DNA of 64,000 nt, from positions 31,495,550 to 31,559,549 of the forward strand of contig JAFMSR010000012.1 of assembly GCA_022818135.1 (NCBI GenBank), in the 5' to 3' direction. Under the pieces are notes generated by a model, which saw nothing but the letters and a program-made list of their open reading frames with translations, made no database searches and was not told where the DNA came from. Of the stretch, positions 51,601 to 63,746 are shown in pieces; position 1 is the stretch's first letter, and every line of letters starts with the position of its first letter. The translations under genes and the position numbers were made by a program. This DNA comes from Saxidomus purpurata. Its lineage: Eukaryota > Mollusca > Bivalvia > Venerida > Veneridae.

Positions 51601-52997
51601 ATGTTTCTTTTGTCACTCCATTCCCCCAATGGCCTCTATCAATGTGTGAAGAACCAACTCAATTACTTTAATACTTTGGAAGTTAATAATGCTCCAGACA
51701 AAGGGAGATTAAAGACTGACAGGCAAGAATTACCTCCCTTTACCATTCATATTTCACACACATCATTGCATCTTTTAAGGTTTACAATTCATTCACTAAA
51801 CTTATACTTGTCACTAGTGTCTGTCAAGATAAGAAATGCTTTTAAAGAGAAAATGTTGACAGAATATTGTGATAATTAAATGTTGCTCTAAATACAGCAT
51901 ACACATGCAGCAAATTTTAGAAACAACATCCATATCCTTTATGTCTGCATATTGATAATATACATACTACAAATGTGGGCTAGTCCAAAACTTCAGTTCA
52001 TAATAATTATCATCCATTGCACAGGTGAAGAACAAAATTAACAATGACTGGAAAAGTGCAATTCAGCACTGACAGACTTTTTTCTGCACCTTATGACCTT
52101 GCTTAATTGGTCAGTCAATGTCTGGTCAGTGTAACCACCTGAGGCATAGTTACATCAATCTACATCATCATGTGTAACATAACTGCAATACACTTATAAC
52201 CTTTTGTCAATAATGGTATTTATAGGTAGTGCAAACAGCACTGACCATTCTGTCAAATTATACTGCCTATAGCTGTTCAAATGCATAATCAAAGCACTGA
52301 GTGACCCATGGTTCAAAGTAAATAGCCCAAACAGAAATCAGTGCCTATTTCTAAGTCAAATTCCACAGTGACAGGTCTATTTTTTCAAGGCAGATCATAA
52401 GAGGGCAAACTAATGTTCTTCTACTGATGCATGTATTTTTTCTCTCCTGAACTTATGGTAAGTGAACCATTCTTAATATTTTCCTTTCGTTTCATTACTT
52501 AATCAAAGAATTCTCCATCAGTAAATGGCTATTCATTTTTTTCGGTACATTTGATCAGTAAAAGCCTAACAGGAGTTATTTTAAGTCTGTGAGAAATCCA
52601 AGATGAGAGTTACAATAAAACATTACATCAGCAATGAGGAATTTTCCCATCCTTAGACATACCAGGATCTAAGAGATTTTTTTTCTTGTCTGTGTCACCA
52701 CCGCTTCTGTTAACTGGCAGAAGCAGAAATGCTAGCAGACAAGTTGACGCTTTGCATGCAAGAAAATCCAAGAACATTACACCTAATTTGGTGACAAATT
52801 ATGTCTGTCTACACTGGCAAAAAACCAAGCAGTGTACTGTGACAGAGACAGAGACCAGACCTACAGACCTGTCTACAATCCTGTAGCAATATAACACTGT
52901 CAGTACCAGCATTTCTGGCTTCAATGGCAATAAACAGCACTACCTTGAAGTTCAATGTCAAACTTCTATTTCTGAAAAATTAATGAAATATAAGACC
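51601..52997. other. No recognised content
   Basis: Frames at 51601-51879 and 52686-52886 have no domain signature. Confidence 0.4.
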
Positions 52998-53005
52998 CTC
53001 CTGAC

Positions 53006-54143
53006 CAGGGATCAGGAAATTTTGAAATCTCAATCGGTCCGGACAAGCCGAGGGTACATCGTCAAACCCCCCCCCCACCTAAAAAAATCACAAAAACGAA
53101 AAAAAAAAAAAAAATTTTTTTTGTGATTTATATATTTTCAACCAGCTTTCCATTGTTGTGCAGATCATGGAACGGTTAAATCATTTCATTCCCTCCTTTT
53201 GATTCCAAAATGTTTCAAAAACGAAAATCTTCTTTCATTATTGATTAGTAAATCTCACGAGTAGAAAAATAAAGGCGCCGTCATGGAGCGTTCCATTTTC
53301 TAAGGGATAAACTTTACATCGTTTTGCCATAAAAAAACAAGAAACGGAATTTCTAAGTAATAAGAAAAATATCGAGCCAGTTTTCATAAATAAAGTCATA
53401 AGTTCCAGTGATTTTATCATTGAAAGGTGTTCAATTTCGATTAGAACTGATTACGTTCAAAGTCACCCCCACAAAGTTTTGTAATAATCCATGTGTTAGT
53501 TATAGGCTATTAAATTTTTGTCGTATGGTTTCGTTTTGAATATTTTTTATGTTCTCGGGTCGCCAGTCCGATTAACATTGCCCTTCCGACTTTGGAAACA
53601 TTGACTACTGGTTGCCAGTCCGGTTATTTGTTTCTTTCGGGTTCCAGTTATTATTCTCCCGATTACCATGAGCCGATTTGCCATTTCGGTCATTTGATTT
53701 TTTTGAACGTCGCAAATATGTTGCGTGTGCTATTTCAACAATAAAAGCGAAAGGCCATTTCAAAGTGTACGTAATGATTAGCGGCCTAAAGACAATCGGT
53801 CCGGCATAAAAGTCAATCAGAGCGCTAACACATTAAAAAATCCTTTAATCAATAACGTGTTAGTGACGCCCGAGGTATTGTAGAATTGGTGTGTTGGACC
53901 AATTAGGTAAAGACCGCCGCGGGTTATAAACATGACACGTTTATTGGGGTATTAGATAGGTGCTAATAACACAGATGATATGTCTAATTACACAAGCAAC
54001 TTCTTTTGTCATATTTGAGCGATTTTATGGCTTTTTAAAAAACAATCTCGGACCGATTTTTAAGCAGCTTTTGGTTACGTGAATCGGTCCAGCAAGTTAA
54101 AAATCGGTCCAGACCGGCAAATTTTCGGTTTTCCTGATCCCTG
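53006..54143. mobile_element. Non-autonomous hAT-type transposon with exact 8-bp TSD
   Basis: Begins CAGGGATCAGGAAA and ends TTTCCTGATCCCTG, an exact 14-bp TIR of the CAGGG type. CTCCTGAC is duplicated exactly at 52998-53005 and 54144-54151, the 8-bp TSD length of hAT elements. Subterminal AATCGGTCC motifs followed by GG or AG occur at about 53032, 53793, 54071 and 54100, as expected for transposase binding sites. The inside is more CpG-rich than the flanks. The longest frame is 60 residues, so there is no transposase. Confidence 0.92.
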
Positions 54144-54151
54144 CTCCTGAC

Positions 54152-54775
54152 CTTGACCTAGATATGACTGAAGGTCAAACATTGTGTATCTTGATATTAC
54201 CATCAACTTTTGTGGTATATTGTTGACATATCAACAGAATATATTCTCAGAAATCTCTAGAATGTTTTGAATGCAACAGGGTATATACTATATCTCTAAG
54301 TACAACAAAAGCATGACAATGACCTTGAACCAACATGTTTTGAAGTCGAGTTTGTAGACCACCTTTGTTAACTGGGGTATGAAAATAGGATGAAAACTGA
54401 AAGCGTCGAGACTCGAAACTGAAGGCCCAAAGTCACATGCTTTCACATTTATTGTATCATGCACCATTTAATTTCAGTTGAGGTAACACTGATACAGATC
54501 TGGAAAGATTTCTTGACATTCTCAAATAGAAAGATATGCAAATTATTCTTTCATTAAATTAAAGCAAATTTATGCAAAGTGCATCGTTATAAGCATATAC
54601 ATGTAATAATTATGCCACATCAGATTTCTCGAAATTGGTCATACAGAAAGCTATATAAAATGCAAGTGTCTATACCGAAAACATGCATAACCTTGAGTGT
54701 TAAAGGGACACTTTTTTCACAGATGTCGTGGCTGGATAAATCCTTTAGTTTAAGAAAAAACGCCTTACCATATTC
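54152..54775. other. No recognised content
   Basis: A short plus frame at 54579-54830 runs into the next element and has no domain. Confidence 0.4.
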
Positions 54776-54778
54776 CAT

Positions 54779-55670
54779 AACAAGAGCTGTCCATAAGACA
54801 GCAAGCTCGACTATTGTGGGTGTTTGCTAATAAAACAAAACTTTTATCAGTATAATAGCAAAACAAAATTCTGCTAACTATTAAGTATAAACTAGGAAAG
54901 TTGAATCATAAAAAAGTCAAAATCTATCACTACATATTTAATTTTTGGTAAATTAATTGTTTGATACAAAATGTACCCCTAAACACTATTGCTAAGTTTG
55001 ATATAACTACCATGTTAAGTGGTTACTGAGATATGTGCATGATAGTACCTTGCATGCAAAACTTTAACCAAATTTTCAAAGTCAAACAAGGGCCATAATT
55101 TGCACTAAATTTAAACAAGAGTTATCTGTCTTGACTGTGTGACACCCCGTAAGACATGAACAAAGGTTCAAGTCAATATCATAAGTGGTTACTGACAAGT
55201 ACCTAGCAGGCAAAACTTTAACCAAATTTTCAAAGTCAAACAAGGGCCATAATTTGCACTAAATTTATACAAGAGTTATCTGACTTGACTGTGTGACACC
55301 CCTTAAGACATTTACAAAGTTTCAAGTCAATATCATAAGTGGTTACTGAGATATGTGCATGATAGTACCTAGTAGGCAAAACTTTAACCAAATTTAGTAC
55401 CTAGCAGGCAAAACTTTAACCAAATTTTCAAAGTCAAACAAGGGCCATAATTTGTACTAAATTTATACAAGAGTTATCTGACTTGATTGTATGACACCCC
55501 TAAAGACATGAACAAAGTTTCAAGTCAATATCATAAGTGGTTACTCAGATATGTGCATGATAGTACTTAGCAGGCAAAACTTTAACCAAAGAAGCAACGC
55601 CAACGCCGACGCTGACGCACAAGTGACTGTAATAGCTCTCCATATTCTCTGAATAGTCGAGCTAAAAATG
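54779..55670 (+). mobile_element. Family B Helentron-like element
   Basis: Left AACAAGAGCTGTCCATAAGA and CAGC, with a perfect 6-bp stem GCTGTC/GACAGC and 5-nt loop. It is followed by GCTCGACTATT. Right AATAGTCGAGCTAAAAAT, an exact 11-bp inverted arm. The core is about four units (roughly 155-200 bp) with 'ggttactgagatatgtgcatgatagtacc', 'aaactttaaccaaattttcaaagtcaaacaagggccata' and 'gacacccc'. CAACGCCGACGCTGACGC precedes the right end. Confidence 0.85.
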
Positions 55671-56159
55671 AATAAATAGACAAATTCAAGGGCCTACAAA
55701 AAATGCATTTCATTTAAACTGCACGAAATTTCATACCTACAAATCTAACATGCATTTACAGTAATTATACCACATTTAATCATTGGTGTCCCAGCTGTCA
55801 ATATTGCTCCATATTACACAAATAGCAAAATGCTAAACTGGTACACATTTTGTAATTAAACCTAACAAGTATGTACTATTAGAAGGGTGAATCAATAAGC
55901 ACATGAACCAGTGTTACTTGAAGATCAATAGACAACAGACAGTTTGATAATCCAGTTGCCAGACGGATATCAGTCAATACCATCTAGCAGAGGATGATCA
56001 ATTACCATCTATTGATTCTAAGTAAATATGTGTCATGTCTCGAGAACTCTATTCTGTTCACAGTCTCGGCATCAAATAAGGGAGTGGGATGGGGGGGGAA
56101 AGGTAGTAGAGGGAGGGGCAAACCAGTGATCTCTCTGCCTCGCTGCCTCACCGTCTCTC

Positions 56160-56960
56160 TGCACTAACAAAGTTTGCTCTCTATTCGTATGCTACGACCG
56201 GATGTAAACATCACGCACACACAGAGCATGCGCGGGCCTTTATCCCAACCCATATATTCAAATTAATGGTACGTTTTTGAATCAGTATTACGTTTTTAAT
56301 CCCGTTCTCACTATACTGAAGTGTGAGTATAAAGAATATGTTCAGAGTAAATAATAAATTTTTCCTGCTCCGGGGAGTTTCGATCTCAGATCTCCCGCGT
56401 GTCAAGCGGGAAATAAGACACTGCGCTACCGAGGCTTTGCTTGATAGGGCGTATAATTCGTTATCACAGATACAGACGTTTGTTTGGAATGGCGGTACAA
56501 ATTTATGTAAACAAACGAATTTAACTTCCCAGACACTTTTAATAAGAAGTGGACACATTACAAACTTGGTAGTTTCGTAAAGTATATTCAAATATCTATT
56601 GGGAAAAAATGTCTGCATGTTCAAAAAATTTCAAAGTTGGTTTAAAAGGCTATTTTCGGCCGCTATGCCGGCGACAGAATCTTGGTCGTTCCGTGAATTC
56701 CTGAACTTTATAACGCTCGTAAACTATCAATCATCGCCCCAATTTTTATCATATTTCTTTTGTTTTATTTATCATTCAATATGCAATCAAAAACCATCAA
56801 GTTTTCTTACATGGAAGAAAACTGTTAAACGTGGAAAGCTTTGTAAACGGACATGTGTCGGTTCCAGCGCTACAGCGCTTTACCGTAATTCTAATATGGC
56901 GGTTCATTTGCATAATTTATTCATAAACGCAGGAGCATAGAACTTTGTTAGTGCTCTGCG
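56160..56960. other. CpG-richer stretch, possible promoter-like region
   Basis: Relative to its surroundings this stretch has more CG dinucleotides (GCATGCGCGGGCC near 56225, TTTTCGGCCGCTATGCCGGC near 56650, GCTCTGCGCTCGCATGG near 56955). It lies upstream of the CUB exon on the minus strand. No TATA, initiator or signal-peptide exon could be tied to it. A tRNA-like element lies inside. Confidence 0.2.
56363..56435 (-). mobile_element. tRNA-Val-like sequence (degenerate; tRNA pseudogene or SINE head)
   Basis: On the minus strand, CCCGC-TTGACAC-GCGGG forms a perfect anticodon arm with anticodon GAC (valine). It is preceded by the A-box-like GGTAGCGCAGTG and followed by B-box-like GAGATCGAAACTCC. 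The acceptor strands GCCTCGG and CCGGAGC pair with one mismatch and one wobble. The T stem has only three good pairs, so a working tRNA is unlikely. Confidence 0.5.
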
Positions 56961-57062
56961 CTCGCATGGACGGGAAAGATTAGACTACTGGACTTGTTTT
57001 ATAAATGGACATGTAGGTGAATTAGAAGTACTTTAATCCAGGATTTATATACTTTTATTTTA

Positions 57063-58090
57063 ACTAGAGCTATCACTAAATGTGATTAATACCCCCAAAA
57101 GACTGCTTTATAAACTGAGGAAGTTTGTAGTAACAGAATACCTTGCAAAAAAAACTAAAATAGAGATTTTGTTCTTTTCAATAACTCTGTAATTAGTCAA
57201 GATAGAGTTATGGTTTTGTACACTGCATTCCAACAAGTAGTTTTCAAGTTATGCTCTGTGACAAGGAAAAGTAAAAATGGGCAATAACTCTGTAAATACT
57301 CAAGATAGAGTTATGGTTCTTGTACACTGCACTTCCTCTCATTGTGTTTGACCATTGTATGAAGTTGTATTGAATTCCAAACGGTAGTTTTCTAGTAATG
57401 CTCTGGACAAGGAAAAGTAACAAAGGGCAATAACTCTGTAATGAGTCAAGAAAGAGTTATGGTTCCAGTGCACTGCGCTTCCTCTCAATGTACTTGACCA
57501 TTGTATGAAGTTGTATTGAATTCCAACCAGTAGTTTTCAAATTCTGCTCCGGACAAGGAAAAGTAACAAAGGGCAATAACTCTGTAATGAGTCAAGAAAA
57601 AGTTATGGTTCCTGTGCACTGCACTTCCTCTCAAGGTACTTGACCATTGTATGAAGTTGTATTGAATTCCAACCAGTAGTTTTCAAGTTCTGCTCCAGCA
57701 AGGAAATGCAACAAAGGGCAATAACTCTGTAATTACTACAGATAGAGTTATGGTTCTTGTGCACTGCACTTCCTCTTATTGTGCTTGATCATTGTATGAA
57801 GTTGTTTTGAATTCCAACCAGTAGTCCGGACAAGGAAAAGTAACAAAGGGCAATAACTCTGTAATGAGTCAAGATAGAGTTATGGTTCTTGTGCACTGCA
57901 CTTCCTCTCAATGTGCTTGACCATTGTATGAAGTTGTATTGAATTCCAACAAGTTGTTTTCAAGTTATGCTGCGGACAAGGAAAATGCAACAGACTGCCT
58001 GACCGACTGACCGAACGACCGACCGACCGACTGACCGACCAACCACCGGGGGAAATACCCCCCCAAACTTCGTTTCAGGGGGTATAATAA
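57063..58090 (+). mobile_element. Family C Helentron-like element with about 146-bp core
   Basis: Left ACTAGAGCTATCACTAAATG and TGAT, with a perfect 5-bp stem ATCAC/GTGAT and 5-nt loop. It is followed by AATACCCCC. Right CAGGGGGTATAATAA. The core has about six units at 132-147 bp: 'gggcaataactctgtaatgagtcaag', 'agagttatggttcttgtgcactgcacttcctctc', 'gaccattgtatgaagttgtattgaattcc'. A (GACC)n microsatellite lies at 58000-58040 before the right end. The right end itself can fold (TACCCCC...GGGGGTA, loop containing AAACTTCGTTT). Confidence 0.83.
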
Positions 58091-60100
58091 AATGGGCATA
58101 AATTTGTGACTGGAACAATAAAGTTAATTAATGTAAACATGGTAAAGCTTTTTTGGTTTACTGTGCCTTAATTGTTTGTATTTCATCAAAGTGACCATAA
58201 TTATAATAATGACTGACATTATTTACCCAGAATTCATCATAACCTTCCCAGGTCACTTCATAACATTTTGTGCTGTTTTCAAAGATCTAAAATGATAATG
58301 TTTTGAAGAACAAATACTTCTATGCAACTGCTATTTATAGCACAGGAAATGGCAGAATGTCTGTCTCTCATGCAAGGTTTAATAGGTTCAAATCAGGAAG
58401 TTTTCATAATTAGATGTTTTTATGTTATGATACAGGTGTTGTGCACTTGATGTTCTTATAATTTTATTGAAATATTCCAGGCAATCAGTATTTCATCTCC
58501 AGACCATAATCATTTACAAAGATATGTTGGTCGATATACCAGAAACATTTCCGTGTATTTAGAATAAATGCAGAAACATAACAAAAATTATTTTGCATTC
58601 CCTGCAATGTGAATCCGCCAATTTTTTTGTTTGAAGCATGGACAAAACTACCTGCTTCCTTTTTGTAATAAATTTTAGTACAAATATAAGCTGACAAGAA
58701 CTCATGAATAGGTAAGTCTAAGTTTCTTTACCCCTTACTAGTATAGCCCCCACATAAAATGTTTGCTTGACTGAACTAATCTAAACAGTAAAATGCTGCA
58801 CTTTCAGTTTATTACAAGTACAGTGAAGTTCCTGTTATAAGACCAACCTTCACACCAGCATATACAGGTTTCTAAAACCTCTGACCTCAGAGTGTGACCT
58901 TGACCTTGTGCAAGACACGTCATCTCCATCTGCTCAACCATTATGCCATTTAATTTTAAAATCCTTTAATGGTTGAAAAAATAGGGAGGCACGTCAAGTA
59001 GACCTACAAGAGAGTCGAGGGCCTTGAGCAACACATCCTCTTGACATGATGGACATTTGTGCCAAGTTATTTTAAAATCCTTCAATGCATGACAGACAAG
59101 CTGAATCCAGTATACTGCCCTCACACTTTGAGTTTGGCAGGTATAAACACAGTTATTTCCCTGTAATACCGATAATATCTAACTTAACAACAGTTACCTC
59201 CCTATTACACTCCAAACATGCCTGCTGGAAGTCTCAGGGTACAACCAATTCAATGTCTGCATCAGCATAAAGCTGCAGGAAACTTACACAAACAGCCTTT
59301 TGAAACACTTCAGTCTGTCTGTCTTGAACAAACTGTGGTCATGTTTACTTGACAAATATTGCATTCAACAGATCCTTTCATATAAACTTGGAAAAACATG
59401 GTCTCTTTCACATTTGTTTTCAATATCGTCTTCAACGATTTTGCCACAAACTGCAATATATGTAATCAACAGACATTAACATTGATTTTTTATCCTGCTC
59501 ACAGCAAATGCCTAACTTGCTCAGGGTTCCCTTGGACTTTTCAAATGGGGATCCTGGGACTTTTGGGAGTCCCTTGTTAATTTTAGAGGTACTAAGTTTA
59601 TGTTATGTATTTGTATGCACAAAATAAAAGGAACAAAATATATTATGCGTTACATGATGAATTATTATCATCTTTTGGCCCACACAAAAAGGCCGAGATA
59701 ACTGGCTGAACATGCTGAGAAGCTTTCTTTCCAGCTATTATTACAGTGACGCTTGCAAATACATAAATGTGCAAGCACCAGTGTGATATTAGATAAAACA
59801 TGTAAAAGAAAGAAATAACTGGGAATATGTCTGACTACTGATTAGGGAAAAATTGTCGAAATGATGGATCAGACATTGCAGGTCCTGTGAATGCAAGTCT
59901 CTCGGAAAAATAATAGTAGTCTAAATTAAGAAATGGGCATGTGTCTTTTTGATGACTGATTATGATATAATATTTGACATTGTCACTAACACTGGTCTGC
60001 TGACCTTAGGCAAGTCAGTTGTGGGAAGGACCACTAACACATGAAATCTGCATGATGTGTTGAACCACCCACAATTTTGAAGAGTAAGAACCGCATTTTA
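58091..60100. other. No recognised gene
   Basis: A pogo-like single end (TACAGTGAAGTTCCTGTTATAAG) lies at 58818 without a partner. The minus-strand frame at 58485-58697 is unrecognised. Nothing else supported. Confidence 0.35.
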
Positions 60101-60109
60101 CTTAAGAAA

Positions 60110-61456
60110 ACAATTCTGGGATTCCATTCCTCGACCTAGTTTTGGATCCCATTTTAATTTTAAACTGGGCAGAACCCCCCTAAATCTTGATCACAACTGT
60201 GCAACAAATGTGGCTTCTAAGAATGTTCACTACATTTTCATTTCAATGGACCCAATGACCTTATTAATTATTCCATGTTATCAAGTCTCAAACTTGGCCA
60301 GGAGTTCTCATTTTCCTGATGAAGTACAAAATGTGGCATTTCAAGTGTTGATTATAAGACTTTTCACTTATCTGACCTGCTGACTTAATATTTTACTGAA
60401 AGTAACTCATTTTCCATGTCTGCCTAGATAATCATCACTATTCACGAATTCTAATTACAGTTGACTCTCGTTATCTCGAATTTCAAGGGACCAGACCTTT
60501 TACTTTGAGATACACAAAGTTCGAGGTAAGAGGAGGGGCTTTTAGTTGTTTTTTTTTGACGTATGTGGACGTATATGGATGAATAGTGCACAAAATTCCC
60601 TGTTTTCAAGACAGACAACTATTTGTATTTATTTTATTGATGCAAATTTTCCCTGAAACATTGGAACACAAATTCAATTTTAATTACATTTTATTTTTGC
60701 ATATACCCAAACAGCCCTTAGTAATAAATATCAAGCACATCTACAAACTTGTATCGGCCCGAGCGAAAACAAAAGTACGCATCAGGCGAAAGTGAAAGGA
60801 GCGTTTCTTGAACCGGAAGTCAGAACATTCGTATATTCTAAACATAAGAACAGCAACTATACAAAACAAAATATTTACAGACTGATAAATTCGTTCAGAA
60901 ATCATCTTTTTTTATAAAACCCAATCACTATTATCATTTAACCTCTCAAATAAATCAAGTATTTAAAGTAATTACCGCATTTTTCATCATTAATTACACG
61001 TAGTCATCGGCAATTAAAGTAAATCCATGAAAAACAATCAACAATCATTACGACACGTGTGAATTGGCATGACAACGTCTCACCTTTGCTTTGACCCGCC
61101 GCACCTTTGATCCGTCGGCGACTTTCCGGTTCGACTTAAAGAGTTGACAATACACTGGAATTTGATTGGTGGGACCAAAAAATCCCTTCGACACATCCGG
61201 AGTCTCGATATGTCAAATTTTGTTTTAAAAGGTGTTAAAGTACATAAATATAGAAGGAAATTTGACGGGACTTTAGCATTTATTCAACTTAAACGGAAAT
61301 TCAAGGTAAGCGAGTTTGAGATACTGAGAGCAACTGTATATTTAATATAAGATATGGTCATTTATAGAGTGCTAACAAGATAAATGTGAAAACAACATGG
61401 ATGACAGACACATGACCGAAATCAAGTGATCATTAAAGCTCAGATGAGCTAAAAAC
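60110..61456 (+). mobile_element. Decayed family A element split by a pogo-like insertion
   Basis: Left of the insertion: 'tcgacctagttttggatccc', 'gacccaatgacctta', 'aatgtggcatttcaagtgttgattataagac'. Right of it: 'agagtgctaacaagataaatgtg', 'atggatgacagacacatgac', then AGCTCAGATGAGCTAAAAAC. The left terminus is not recognisable. Confidence 0.5.
60458..61336. mobile_element. pogo/Tigger-like non-autonomous element with TA duplication
   Basis: Starts CAGTTGACTCTCGTTATCTC. The reverse complement of the end reads CAGTTGCTCTCAGTATCTCA, about 16 of 20 positions equal allowing one gap. Each end abuts TA (60456-60457, 61337-61338). Such TIRs and TA targets are typical of the pogo branch of Tc1/mariner. 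No transposase frame; 879 bp. Confidence 0.75.
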
Positions 61457-61459
61457 CAC

Positions 61460-62255
61460 TATAAACTCAAGTGGTTAAAACAAAGCTCCAACTCAGCACT
61501 TTGATTACCTATTGATTATTTTAAGAAATTCAGTGGGGGCGGTTTCATTAATTCAGCGTATGCAGATATCTATCCTATCCTTTAGATTCATGTCTTCCCA
61601 GCTTCATTTCAAGGTACCCAGGCATAGGAAAATTTCCTGTGATGTACCATCACAGACTGATCAGACGCCACAGGGATTCGTGATGCTTTTAACCCTAATC
61701 ATACAGGCAACAAGTGATTCTACCACTGGGACTAGAGCAGATCACGATCAGTCTGCCCAGCTGTCTGATCAACATCGCCACTGTGTTTGCTTTTTTCAGT
61801 GAACATGGTGAGCACCCCTTTGAAAAATTTATGGTATTGTCCAAACTTCAGTATGGACAGGTCTATTCTAGAAATTTAGTGGAATCAGGATTAAAGATGA
61901 CGAGGCAATGAGCATGCATGACAATCATGACTTTACTGGATAAAGTTTGCCCACGTTAAACAAAATCTTCTTATCTCAGGACAAGCAGACAGCTACTGTT
62001 CTTGTCTGAATATTTGTCTAACCGCAAACAAATGTAAACAATCTCTGAACAAACATTATGGATATTGTTCAATACAGTCTGTTTCATCTTTCAAGCACAA
62101 CCATTTGTTATTTGCAATAGTGAATCAACATTTTTTTTCATCAAATTCAATAAACAAAGGAATAATACCCAGTGCAGCCAGCTCTTATTTTAATGCACTG
62201 TCTAGTCAATGCAGCTTTAAGCTTAGCTGATAAACTCAATAAAAACTTCATTAAA
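61460..62255. other. No recognised content
   Basis: Plus frames at 61512-61911 show no domain. Confidence 0.4.
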
Positions 62256-62260
62256 AACAA

Positions 62261-62544
62261 AACGAGAGGGCCAAGTTGGCCCTGAGTTGCCCATCTGAGC
62301 AAGTTGTATTCCATGTGGTCAGCAACTAGAATTAGTGCTGATACCATGTAAGTACTGTAGTACTCTATAAATTTGTGTAGTACTGTAGTGAAGTCATTTA
62401 AAGGTCTTTCAAGTTTAAGTAACAGAAGCCCCTGTGGGCACTGGACAAGCCATTTCCTGATTTTTGATATGGGACAATTATACCGATGCAACAGAGCAAG
62501 TTTGATGATATTCCATCAATGGATGAGTCTCGTGTTTACAATAA
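62261..62544 (+). mobile_element. Family A variant left half
   Basis: Left AACGAGAGGGCCAAGTTGGC with perfect AGGGCC/GGCCCT stem, then TGAGTTGCCCATCTGAGCAAG. It is related in core to 36946-37600 ('gtaacagaagcccctgtgggcactgga', 'gcaagtttgatgatattccatc'). It stops where the 62545 element begins. Confidence 0.7.
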
Positions 62545-63746
62545 CATGGTTCATACAGAAGTTCTGAGACAAAATTCAAGTACTTTTCAAGGACTTTTTT
62601 CTAATTTTCAAAGACTAAAATGATGCGCAAAATCCAACTTCATGTCGGGATACATAGTCAAATGTCGCCTTAAATCATATTTGGAACACAAAGTAATTTG
62701 TATGTTGGCTATTCAAATTAATATCAAGCAAAATACATGTTGATAATCTCAATATTTACTTGTTATTCAAATCTGGATTTTTGTCATGAAGAACGACTGT
62801 AATGACTCATTGGAATGTTTTTTGTCAGATTTTGTTTATAAATGTTTTTCTTCTCGTTGATGACTTTTTAACTCACTTTCCCCCATAATGCGCTGTCTAT
62901 ATAAGTTTATCCAACACAACGCAAGCACACTTGTGTTTGTTCCCCTTAAAAACAATTATCCGTGCTTTATAACTATCATTTGTGAGCCATGTCAATGTGA
63001 AAGTGCACTTATTTCGGCAAATTTTCACAAATTTTCCACGACCATGACTTTTGGCAAAGGGAAATTACTCCGGAAGCAAGCTTGTCTCAATTCCCGAATC
63101 CGGTACGTAGCTGATACATCACACGTGAGCAGTTTCAATGGACTGATACAGACTGTTTTCTCGTCATATTTTAAGGCTAGGGATGTCATCGATTAAATTT
63201 TTTGTATCGATATATCGATTTCGAAATATCGACGATACAGCGATATATCGATACATGGGCGTAAAACAGTCACTGACTACATATTCTACCAAATCTCTTG
63301 ACTTTTTGTACTAAACATATGGTTCTGGTCTATAATATATATCAACCCTTGCAGTGCTGAAATATTTTTGCCTAGGAGACCACATTTCATTAAATTAAAA
63401 TTCATTAGAAAAACACAGAACTCTGAGTGGAGTGATTGTTTATATTCCGGTTGAGTTTTGAAGGAAATTTTGAACATTCAACTGTAGATCATTGCACGGT
63501 AAAACATTATTCGATATACGATTTTTCAAAACGGCAATCGATACCGAATCGAAAGTGTTTTATCGTTGATATATCGATATCGTTTGAATCGATTACATCC
63601 CTATTTAAGGCGTGATACAATTATTTTGGACGTTCTTTACGTGGAACATACCAATTCAAGTACTTTTCAAAGAAATTCAGTAGTACAAATTCAAGTACTT
63701 TTTAGGCTCAGAAGAATAAGACTTTTCAAGGCCTGTGCGAACCATG
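62545..63746. mobile_element. TIR transposon with 5-bp TSD (copy 2), interrupted by a hAT MITE
   Basis: Same termini as 33339-34124 (CATGGTTCATACAG...CTGTGCGAACCATG). It is flanked by AATAA at 62540-62544 and 63747-63751. Without the nested element and its duplicated 8 bp it would be 768 bp, against 786 bp for copy 1. The open frame at 62888-63196 includes a short stretch starting MTFGKGK that is also readable in copy 1 (about 33819). Confidence 0.87.
63178..63603. mobile_element. hAT-type MITE (426 bp) with exact 8-bp TSD
   Basis: Starts TAGGGATGTCATCGATTAAA and ends TTTGAATCGATTACATCCCTA, TIRs differing at few positions. TTTAAGGC is duplicated at 63170-63177 and 63604-63611. The inside is rich in ATCGATAT palindromes near both ends. 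The uninterrupted target is preserved in copy 1 at 33953-33960. Confidence 0.93.

Noticed and set aside
56211..56624. 137-residue minus-strand open frame
   Set aside because: It runs through the tRNA-like sequence and flanking AT-rich DNA; no signal peptide, domain or splice phase linking it to the CUB exon.
58485..58697. 70-residue minus-strand frame considered as a part of a first CUB domain
   Set aside because: It has some protein-like wording (CFWYIDQHIF) but no CUB cysteine spacing, no good acceptor or donor in phase, and it ends at a stop.
58818..58845. Second pogo-like element
   Set aside because: Only one end (TACAGTGAAGTTCCTGTTAT) is seen; no inverted partner within reach.
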